Assembly: GCA_011634665.1 (NCBI GenBank)
Contig: WAEK01000003.1
Location: 495,001-559,000, forward strand
Direction of reading: 5' to 3'
DNA from: Mortierella sp. BCC40632
Lineage: Eukaryota > Mortierellomycota > Mortierellomycetes > Mortierellales > Mortierellaceae
DNA length: 64,000 nucleotides
Part shown: positions 14,761 to 23,538 of the stretch, one piece after another
Layout of the letters: each line of letters starts with the position of its first letter
How positions within the stretch are numbered: position 1 is the first letter of the stretch
Notes under the pieces: generated by a model
Told to the model about the DNA's origin: nothing
Seen by the model: the letters and a program-made list of their open reading frames with translations, nothing else
The model's database searches: none
Translations under genes and position numbers: made by a program

Positions 14761-15284
14761 GGATTCCTGATGGAGAGACTAAAAACGGAAATGGTCCTAG
14801 CTTTTCGCTGGAGGTGGACAATGCAGGATCATTTCTCATCCAATTAGTAAAGCTTGGTATTCAGTTGGAGCTGTTTTATGCTGTTTGCCCTTTCTGGTAT
14901 GGTAGAATGGCTCAGACCCCTCCTCCCCGTTCATTCACTCCAACTAATAACTGACTGATGGCATTCTCAATTTCTGTGCTATTGCTAATCATTACTTTTC
15001 TTCTTCTTGAGAGAGAATAGGGAGTGCTGGCGCTGGTGGCTAGCTTGGACGACGATGTCAACCGGTAAAGAGTGTATGTTTAGAAGACATTTTGGTTGAG
15101 AAACAAGGACTTTATATTCTTGCGTTTTCAGTTTCAATGTAAAGTGTACTCGGGTCGTCAGAGTGATAAATTGAGCTGACACATGCAAGAGCTAGATCGG
15201 TTGAAATACGCAAAGAGTTGCACCATTGAAAAGACTTTCGGCAGGTAGTTCCTAATACTGCGAAAGTCAGTCAGTCAGATCTGT
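14761..15284. other. Intergenic, nothing recognised
   Basis: No ORF with convincing content on either strand, and no RNA gene seen. Confidence 0.5.
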
Positions 15285-15581
15285 TTAACCAGAGCTATGA
15301 GTAAATACCAATGGAGTCGAGTCCTCAACTTTTGAGGATTCAAGATTCTGAACCTCATGGTTACCGGCTATTTGGCGCTTAAAAGTCACTGGGGTAGAAG
15401 GGAGAGAGTTTCCTTTTTGCGTTTTTCCCAAGCGCGTCGTCTTGTTGACTCTTTCAATCAGTCGCGCAAAGCAGTGAAACTTTTCAGATAGGAGGCCTCG
15501 AAAATGGGTCTGCTCTCTTTTCAATGTCCGATGTGGAGCAAATTGCTTGCAATACGATAGGATCTCTGATAGGGTGTTCAC
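15285..15581 (-). CDS. Small unassigned ORF (98 aa)
   Basis: A single open frame of normal composition (KREQTHFRGLLSEKFHCFAR, RQIAGNHEVQNLE). It lies between the structured repeat copy 2 and the decayed gene. No homologous family was recognised; it may be a relic exon of the neighbouring pseudogene or a chance ORF. Confidence 0.25.
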   Translation of the reverse strand: MNTLSEILSYCKQFAPHRTLKREQTHFRGLLSEKFHCFARLIERVNKTTRLGKTQKGNSLPSTPVTFKRQIAGNHEVQNLESSKVEDSTPLVFTHSSG

Positions 15582-15619
15582 CGCAGGGATTTTTTTTTTT
15601 TCAGCCTCATTTTTTTTTC

Positions 15620-15838
15620 TTCTTTGATCCTGTGAGCCAACATCCTTTCGTGCACATGTCCACTTGAACTCCTCGGAGGGAAAAGAGAAACCTTCAAGCC
15701 TTACCTTGACTCAATGCAGTCCTTACTCTGTATCCTATATCAAACAAAAAATCGATGCGTTCAAAAAACACCGATTTGGTGGGTCCGAGGAAAAAATGGC
15801 AGGCGGTGTACTCAATGTAGCTCTGAACGCATTCTCCT
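15620..15838 (-). repeat. Structured dispersed repeat, copy 2 (candidate ncRNA)
   Basis: Same orientation as copy 1. The core 15754-15837 keeps the GAATGCGTTCA/TGAACGCATC ends, the CCTCGGACCCA block and a hairpin at the same place, but with different bases (CACC / GGTG instead of CCATT / AATGG), so pairing is kept while sequence changes. A T6 run follows the closing stem on the minus strand, four bases later than in copy 1. Confidence 0.55.
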
Positions 15839-16444
15839 TTTTTTCAGCTTCCATATCTTGTTTCTTTCTGTTTTCGACCTTTCTCCCCCTCTCCTTCCTA
15901 CTCCAGGAACATGGCCTCCAGATATTCAATCGGGCAACTCCTCTGGTTCAAAGTAGGTCCCTGGTATTTGACATTGGACTGCTTGGAAGCCACAGTCTGC
16001 TCTCAATGGTAGAGAGAAAGTGCAAGAGAGATAATACCTGATCGCAGCCATTCCAAAGGGTCAATTGCGCGGCGGTGATGGCTCATTCATTATTCTCTTC
16101 TAGAGAGAGTCTCAGGGTTCACACTACTCTGCATCACAGAAATATTTCCCAGAAGCAGCTGTTGTGGCCCTCTAGTCTATGAGTACGCCGCATACATACA
16201 TGTACACACGCACAGAAAAAAAGAAAGGGGGGGGTTGTCCTTGTGTTGGGCCTCAAACTTGTATGTAAAAAAAAATAATAATAATCGTAAACCATGCTCT
16301 CCCACGCTTTATGTTACAGTGCACTGCAAGTCCGAGGAGTGGAAGTGGTGGGAGGTTTATTACTAATGTCCAGTGTCATTCTTAGGATGCCTTCTCCTCC
16401 TTTTGCACTTTTAAATCTTTCTTTCTCTCTTTTTCTTCTTCCTC
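15839..16444. other. Intergenic, no gene seen
   Basis: 3' flank of the 2-oxoglutarate oxygenase gene. Contains a G7 run near 16226 and short ORFs without recognisable content. Confidence 0.5.
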
Positions 16445-17966
16445 TCATTCCTCAGGGACTTGGTTATAAGTGTAAGTCCGAGCTAGACGCCAGTCAAGGT
16501 ACTCTCCTGCAGTCATATGTCGAGCCTCTTCAAACTCCACGCCTTCAGCTCGCATCTCTTGAGTAAACAAGGGCGACTCGATAGGATCCAGCTTCGTATC
16601 ATCGTTCGCATGGATAAAACAAGCAATTGAAAAACGCGACCGGTTCTGTTGTTGAGGATTATACATCACACGATGCATAGTCGACCTTAAGAGGCCGTTC
16701 GTCCACATTTGCAAGTGGTCCCCAATGTTGACGAGAATAGATCCTGGGATCACAGGCGCTGCCACCCAGGGAACATCCTTCTGGGTTCGGGATGCTTGAA
16801 CTTCGAGGCCAGGAATATCCTTTTGCATCAACAAGGTAATTGACCCATAGTCCGTATGGCTATTGACGGGGATAGAGAGGAAGAAAGAGAGATAGAAAAG
16901 ACCAAAGTCCTTTAGTTTCCCGAATTGGATGGCTCTACCACTTTCTCCTCTCTCCATTTCTTATGACTTTTGCTCTCTCTTCCTCCTTACCTTCCGGCGA
17001 GTGGAGTGTCAGGATCTCCGGCCTGTGCGGGATAGTGAAGGAACCGAAGGATAGTTCCAGATTGTTCATTCCACTCATGGCTCTTGTCAAAGAAATGACT
17101 GCCGCCAGAAGACTCGGGGACTTTCAACCCAATGGCGAAGCATTGCATCACCTGTCTTGCCAAGTCATGAAGTTCCTAAGCAATAAAGGAGAGTCACCCA
17201 TGGATTGACGACGATGATGATGATGATGAAAAAAAAAGAGTTGGCGAAATGCTTGCGGATTCTTTCTTTTTGTGATTGTTGTGTGTAGTACAATGCACGT
17301 TCTTGTCTCCGATACACATAATAATAGGATACCTTGTAAAAAACTTCAACATCTTTTTGCTCGGTTGTATCGCCACGAACAAAGTAGTTGGCCGTGTCTT
17401 CTGTTGTAGAGTACTTGGCCAGGTTATAGGCCCTAAAAACGAGTATAAAGCGATTGTGAGAAAAAAGCGGGGGATAGCCCAGAGTTTAGAATTTCAATGT
17501 CAGCAAAAAAAAGAAGGGACAGACAGGGCAATATTCAGACACTGATCCTTTACTCTTTCAAGTCTCCCATCTTTTGGTTGCCTGGGTCCAGTCTATTGAG
17601 AAGGAAAAATAGCATGGGTTATTTCAAAGTAGGACATGAGCAGAGGAGTCATCTCCACACGCGATACATAGGAAGACCATTTCTCTCGCTCTTTCTTTTT
17701 CTCTGTCAGCAGCCATACGTTTCGGATTTCATAGGCGAATAACCGACGTTATGAGGACCGATCATGTGCTTGGTCTTTTTCTCAAGAGGTTGGTTGAAAA
17801 AGTGTTCACTTTGGTCAAACATGCGGTCAATCAGGTCTTGCGAGATACCGTGGTTCTTGAGATAGAAGAAACCAATTTCGCGGCTGGCGTCCAGGACCTC
17901 TTGAGCACAAGCATCCGGGTTGGACTTGAAGCGTGAAAAGTCAACGATAGGAATCGTTTCAACCAT
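16445..17966 (-). CDS. 2-oxoglutarate/Fe(II)-dependent oxygenase (isopenicillin-N-synthase-like)
   Basis: Exons (minus): 17966-17719, 17592-17554 (39 nt), 17432-17333, 17175-16991, 16859-16445; 328 aa. The N-terminal DIOX_N part reads IPIVDFSRF and REIGFFYLKNHGI; the catalytic jelly roll carries the iron ligands H192-x-D194 (SHTDYGSITLL) and H253, and the 2-oxoglutarate-binding R266-x-S268. The wording ETLDPGNQKMGDLKEAYNL is typical of the fungal IPNS-like, non-beta-lactam branch (clavaminate-synthase-like proteins). It probably hydroxylates or oxidises a small molecule; the substrate is unknown. It is divergently arranged with MTG1, 319 bp between starts, so the two probably share a promoter region. 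No biosynthetic cluster surrounds it. Confidence 0.93.
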
Positions 17967-18285
17967 GTTGTAAGGCTAGATATTGGCAAGGAGGTGAGAA
18001 GAAGGACTAGGAAAAAAAAAGTGAGGATGGAGAAACCAAAAAAAAAAAAAAAAAAAAAAGTGATGAGGAAATGAAGAAAGAGATGGTTCGTTCTCTTCCG
18101 TTCCTTTTCTACCCCTTCGGAGGACTGTGCGTGTGCGGAAGGAGAGAGAAAGACAAGGTTTGTGTGACTTTGGTTCGAAAGGACAGAGAGAGAGAGACGA
18201 GAGATCAGTCTTGAATGGAGATCGCCCCTTTCGGATTCTATTCTCTCATAGAGTCAACCTCCTCTCAGGCAACCAACGTGCTCGA
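17967..18285. promoter_or_regulatory. Shared divergent promoter region
   Basis: 319 bp between the start codons of the oxygenase (minus) and MTG1 (plus), with an A-run near 18039-18059. The role is inferred from arrangement only; no specific element was identified. Confidence 0.45.
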
Positions 18286-19796
18286 ATGCATCCCATTGCC
18301 CATGCCAGAAGTAAATTTGTCTATGACAAGATCATCAATTGGTTCCCTGGCCATATGGCCAAGGGTCTCCGTCTGATCTCGGAAAAGCAGAATGCTGTTC
18401 AGGTCATCGTCGAGGTTCGAGACGCAAGGATTCCTCTCTCGTCCATCAACCACAAGTTTGAACCTATCGCCCAAACTAAAGATCGTCTTATCGTCTACAA
18501 CAAATCCGATCTTGCCCACCCCGATACTGAAGCTGTATGGCGCATACGCTTGTCATTTTTTATTTTGTGGAGATGAGGAGAACATTTTTTTTTCTGGGTC
18601 TTTTGTTTATACGCTCAGTCTTACTAGACTAATGCTTGGCTTCATGACTGAACACATAGGTGATCACAAAGGCATTCAAGGAGTACAAAGGACAGGAGGT
18701 TGTCTTTACAAACGCCAACGAGGACCTGAACATCAAGGGTATCATCAAACACCTTGCCAGTAAGCCTCATTTTATGTGATTGATTCCTAAATTGGAGGCA
18801 AATCCGAGCAGCAAGCACAAGGCTGATTTTTATTCTCCCCACTCTGTGCCTTTGAACCCACTAGAAAGAGCAGTGGCAACAGGAACCGCCTCAGAAAAGG
18901 AACTAACCACAACTGTCATGGTTGTCGGAATGCCTAATGTCGGAAAGTCTTCCTTGATCAACTCTCTGAGAAGAATAGGCGTCAAAAAGGGCAAGGCAGC
19001 ACCAACAGGGGCCATTCCTGGAATCACTCGGACAGTAGCCGGAACGATCAAGGTGCTGGATTCGCCAAAGGTCTATCTGATCGACACACCTGGAGTCATG
19101 GTCCCACATATCTCTGACCCAATTACGGCCATTAAAGTTGCACTGACAGGTAAACATGACAAAATGCATTGTTGTCGGGCGATGGTTTTTTTTTTTTTTT
19201 TATAAGCACTAGGTTTACATACTAATCTCATTTTTTGCTACTAGGTGCCATTTCTGACCATCTTTTTGATGAAGAAGTCATTGCTGATTACTTGCTATTT
19301 ATGTTAAACCAAGAGAAAGACTACAGGTAGACAACACTTTTCCGAGGCATGAGTGTATTTCAGATTATCACGGCAGTTTTCAGCAAGCTTATATTTTTTC
19401 TCACCGACGCTCACACATGCAACTTTTTTTTTTTTTTTTTTTTTTCTATGGGACTCTTTTCTCAAAAGCTACATGACCTTGTACAATATCAAGGAGCCAA
19501 CCGACAACATTCACGAATTTCTTCCGCAGGTAGCCAAGTATATTGGAGCCCTCAAAAAGGGTGGAGAACTCAATCTTTCGGCAGCGGCACAGTTTTTGAT
19601 CAAACAATATCGACTCGGAAAGTTGGGTCGATTTACATTGGATGATATACATCCTGATTCTTTGGAGGAATTCCTGACCAAACAAACTGAAGAAGGGATC
19701 AGTCGGCGTCAACAGAAAAAGGCGGACAAATTAGAGGAACGAAAGAGAAAGCGACTCTTGCTCCAGCCACGTCCTCAAGAAGACTCGAAACTATAG
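18286..19796 (+). CDS. MTG1: Mitochondrial ribosome-associated GTPase Mtg1
   Basis: Exons: 18286-18534, 18660-18759, 18865-19149, 19245-19326, 19469-19796; 347 aa. It has the circularly permuted GTPase order of the YlqF/MTG family: G4 NKSD (N72-D75) first, then G1 GMPNVGKSSL (about 138-147), and G3 DTPG. KIINWFPGHMAKGLRLI near the start is the family's N-terminal signature. It assists large-subunit assembly of mitochondrial ribosomes. The start is uncertain: an in-frame ATG at 18127 would add 53 residues, of which the part nearest the core (FRILFSHRVNLLSGNQRAR) could act as a presequence. The MITE copy 2 lies 57 bp past the stop. Confidence 0.93.
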
Positions 19797-19853
19797 ACCT
19801 TCAAGATATAAAGAAAAAAAAAAAAAGTAGCCTTGTAAAATACGAATCATAAA

Positions 19854-20000
19854 TATTCTCCATTTCAGATATTTTTGTTTTTTCCATTCTTATTTTCGAG
19901 GATTATGCACAGTCCGTTGCACGGGGCTACTGCGAAGGGGCATGTTATTCTACAAATAAGCAACGCTAAATGAGGTCAAAAACATCTGAAATGGAGAATA
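19854..20000. mobile_element. 147-bp MITE-like element, copy 2
   Basis: Same terminal inverted repeats as 11811-11957, same length, and about nine mismatches, all clustered in the inner right half. It sits between the converging 3' ends of MTG1 and IST3, where it may contribute to either 3' UTR. Confidence 0.85.
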
Positions 20001-20081
20001 GAACGCAATAGAAAAAAAAAATCTCTGAGATTTCTTAAATGGGTTCACTCTTTATTATGCCATCCATTCAGATTCTAGATT

Positions 20082-21710
20082 CTAACGAGGACTCCGAGAT
20101 CTTGAGCGTTGATCCCGATAGCGGCGAGAGGATCTAGGACTCCTACTCCTACTCCTGACTGGGCTCTTGCCCCTATACCGAGGACTTGGACTCCTATACC
20201 TTGACCCTGAGTAACCACGATCACGATCAGAATAATCTCTTCGTCGAGACGATGATTGTGAAGAATAAGGTGAACGACTTCGCCGACGCTCTCTATCGCC
20301 TCGATAAGAGTACCGATCACGACTAGAGTCTCTGTTTCGATCCCGATCTCGAGAAGAGTCTCGACCACGACTATAGGATGTAGAAGATTCGTTCCTTCGA
20401 CTGGTATTATCCCGTCCAGGACTCTTGTCTCGACTAGATCGATATCTGTCCCTCGATCTAGATCGTTCCCGCGTCCCTGATTTTGTCGATGGTTCCTTGG
20501 AAGACTCTGTTGTTGGCCTGGATGATCTTTCTTCTTGGGTAGTATAGGCTGCCTCGGGAGCCTTCTCCAGAGTCTCTTGTTCCTTGTCTGTCTTTGTGAA
20601 TTGTTCTGTCTCCTTTTCGACCTTTTCTTTAGTGTCGGTCAAAAGAGTGTCGTCCTTCTTTTCTGGACGGTCTTCCTTTTCAGCTTTTTTGGCGGCTCGT
20701 TTTTGTTCCTTGCGTAGTCGTTTTTCTTCCTTGGATTCTGAATTTTCCTTTTTTTCTTTCTTTTCTTTCTTTTCCTTCTTTTCAGCTTTGCGTTTTGCTT
20801 TCCTGGCTTCTTTTTTACGTTTCTTGAGCAGGAATTCTCTCATGGGGTCGTCAATATCGATTCCAGTATCGTCTACTTCGGACTCGCTTGAATCATCCTC
20901 GTCCTCATCCGAGTTTTCTTCTAGAGAAATTTAGGAAATCGAGGTAACAAAGTCAGAACAGATGGGTCCTCACTCACACACCCACTGAAGCAGATCTGAT
21001 GGCATTGGGCGTGGAGAGAGAGGGGGAGAATAAGGTACCTTCAACCAGTTTTGGTGCAGCATTGTTGACAGTGTCCTCGTCAGGATCAAGCTCATTTCCA
21101 TCTTCATCAAAGACTTTGGGCACCTTGTAGTTTTGAACGTGATCGACTCGAATAGTTCTTCCTCCAATCTAATGTTGAACCATTGCATTTAAGATAGACA
21201 GATTGGACAGGAAGAGTCAAAGGCTGATCCATGACAAGAAGACAAAGAGAAATAAAAGAGGAGTGGGGGGAGGTGGCGGACAAGAGGAGATACCTTGGCT
21301 CCGTTCATATTGTCGACTGCAAGGACAGTGCTTCGTTGATCCATATATTTCAAAAATGCAAAGCCCTTGGATTTGCCCGTATCCTTGTCTCGGACAAGGT
21401 TGATCCCGACAATCTCTCCAAACTGAGAAAGTACACAGATGATGTCGCCTTCGGTCAATTCATAGGGTAGACCTCCAACAAAGACATAGGCTGAATCCTT
21501 GTATTGTTCATGCCATGATCCTGAATCAGAACCCGCATTCGAAAACTGAGCCTCTCTTGCATTGACGCGTTGAATCTCTTTGATGACACTAAAGAAGGAA
21601 TGTCAAGAAAAAAAAAGCCGAGTCTTAGATGCATGTAAATGCATGGGGAAAGAGGGGGAGAGGAGAGGATTATCTCTCGTTTCAGTAATGGTTTTAGGAA
21701 CCTACTTCAT
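20082..21710 (-). CDS. IST3: RRM splicing factor Ist3/Snu17 (RBMX2)
   Basis: Exons (minus): 21710-21706 (five bases, ATGAA), 21588-21294, 21168-21039, 20920-20082; 422 aa. It begins MNVIKEIQRVN, the conserved N-terminus of Ist3/RBMX2, followed by one RRM with RNP2 VFVGGLPY and RNP1 KGFAFLKY, and the post-RRM segment RTIRVDHVQNYKVP. These proteins are the core of the RES complex in the activated spliceosome (pre-mRNA retention and splicing). The C-terminal half is a Lys/Glu-rich coiled stretch and then a long Arg/Ser-Asp repeat tail, longer than in yeast and similar to animal RBMX2. The five-base first coding exon is needed to supply Met-Asn in phase. Confidence 0.93.
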
Positions 21711-21960
21711 GATGCTGGATGGTCCAAGAGGATGTTTGCTGATCAAATCTGACAACCATTGAAAAAAAGAATAAAGAGAAAAAAAAGGCCCAGCCCAAAT
21801 AGGACTGTTAAACTCTTGGCCTTTGGTCTCCCTGGATCAAGATCTCTTAAATGCTCAGCAGATGTAGAATCGATTGCTATTGTTATCACCCATAGTGCTT
21901 GCCATGAATGCATCGTAAAGCATCTCCATCACCCCTCCTGTCAGTTACTTTCTAAAGCAT
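21711..21960. other. IST3 upstream flank
   Basis: No gene recognised; short A-rich runs. Confidence 0.5.
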
Positions 21961-21961
21961 A

Positions 21962-22502
21962 TCAAATGTCTTTATTTTGTGGCCGCTCGGAGGCGATATC
22001 AAGCACCATTGATTTCAACGGGTAGAATCGTACCCTCCCTCGACTGAGTTGCTTGTTCCGAGCTTTGTCCAACATATTCTTTCTATTGACAAAATATGGA
22101 TGACGACGATAGCCTCGATTGTCATCATGCTTCAAGATTGAGATAATTACAGGTGGCGAACAATCTGATATTAGTATCATTGCTGTCCTTGTTTGCTCAG
22201 ACAAGGCTCTCCCGTTTATTGCCCATCGCTTTACACAGCTCAAGAATGACTCTACTAGTCCCTTATTGACGGCTCCATTTGTTCCATCCTGATGCCTCCT
22301 TTCTTTGTCCTTGATGGTCTGGCTGCGCCCACCATGGTAAAAGAGTCCAGTGTTTCAGATTAGAGTCGTAGTCAGTAAATTGGCTGTCTGACTGGCTATG
22401 AGGCTGGCCCAACGAGTCAGTGCGAAGCATGTCTGGGTACCAACAGATAGCGGAGCAAATTAAAAGCAAATAACGACGATACTCCTTCCTAAACGTAACC
22501 AT
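21962..22502 (-). pseudogene. Unassigned relic ORF beside tandem repeats
   Basis: A minus-strand open stretch of about 370 bases ends in SERPQNKDI before a stop at 21962 and includes RRHPYFVNRKNMLDKARNKQ and VNKGLVESFLSCVKRW. A second overlapping frame (22502-22263) is also open with TDSLGQPHSQSD. No family was recognised. The first tandem repeat unit (22478-22727) overlaps the 5' end of the second frame, so both may derive from the 5' part of an old gene. It could be a degraded transposon gene or a young orphan gene. Confidence 0.3.
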
Positions 22503-23160
22503 ACTATCGGAAGGAGAACTTTACCTTTGGGAGGCCATGGTATCAATACCGTGACAACCTCCTTAGCAATACCTGCTTCTGGGCAGTAAGCGACAGTCGG
22601 TGACTTGTCGGATGCCAGCAGAAAGCGCGTAGACCCGCAGGACTACTTCAGCAAAGCAGTGCAGATTATAGAGGAAAAAAAGCAGTGGTGGACCATATCG
22701 ACAGGATGGAAAACAAATAAAAGGGGAGATGCTCCTTCCTAAACGTAGCCATACTATCGGAAGGAGAACTTTACCTTTGGGAAGTCATGGTATCAATACC
22801 GTGACAACCTCCTTAGCAATACCTGCTTCTGGGCAATAAGCGACAGTCGGTGACTTGTCGGATGCCAGCAGAAAGCGCGTAGACCTGCGGGACTACTTCA
22901 GCAAAGCCGTGCAGATTATAGAGAAAAAGTAGTGATGGACCATATCGACGGGGTGGAAAACAAAAAAAAGGGAGATACTCCTTCCTAAACGTAGCCATAC
23001 TATCGGAAGGAGAACTTTACCTTTGGGAAGCCATGGTATCAATACCGTGACAACCTCCTTAGCAATACCTGCTTCTGGGCAGTAAGCGACAGTCGGTGAC
23101 TTGTCGGATGCCAGCAGAAAGCGCGTAGACCTACAGGACTACTTCAGCAAAGCCGTACCA
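22478..23160. repeat. Tandem array of ~250-bp units (about 2.7 copies)
   Basis: Unit starts are at 22478, 22728 and 22974 (spacings 250 and 246); the third unit stops near 23160. The units are nearly identical by eye. Each holds an inverted repeat CTCCTTCC...GGAAGGAG, a small palindrome GGTATCAATACC, and on the minus strand an ATG followed by a short open stretch ending in a GTAAAG splice-donor-like site. The array lies in the divergent spacer between IST3 (minus) and the 589-aa gene (plus). Confidence 0.9.
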
Positions 23161-23538
23161 TTGTAGGGTGAATCAACAGTGTAAAACCACTTTGATGCTC
23201 CTGATGTTCTCTACTAGGTTTGGATAGAAAGAGTTCTTGATCCTTGATATGTTGTGGGATGGTGTCTCTGATCAGATTGACTGTCTGTGTACAAGAAGAA
23301 GAAAGTAAAGAGAGAAATAGTTCCAATCTGGTGAGAGGAAGAGCAGAGATGGGATGATGAACAGAGACGAGACAGAGCAGAGATGGATGATGTGGTGAAT
23401 TCAGGCGATTTCTCATATTTGGGACTGCTCACATCTACTAAATTTTCAGACCCCTCGCTCCCACACACCCACACGCCACAGAACAGACGCGTGAGTAAGT
23501 AAGAGAGACCATTCCTACCTTCCTCCTCAGACACCACC
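23161..23538 (+). other. 5' flank of the 589-aa gene
   Basis: 378 bp between the tandem array and the start codon, probably promoter and 5' UTR. No specific element seen. Confidence 0.45.

Noticed and set aside
16445..17966. Reading the IPNS-like oxygenase as part of a beta-lactam cluster
   Set aside because: No non-ribosomal synthetase, acyltransferase or regulator nearby; neighbours are housekeeping genes, and the sequence fits the general 2OG oxygenase branch.
22478..23160. CRISPR-like array
   Set aside because: Repeat units are about 250 bp and directly tandem without unique spacers, in a eukaryotic intron-rich context.
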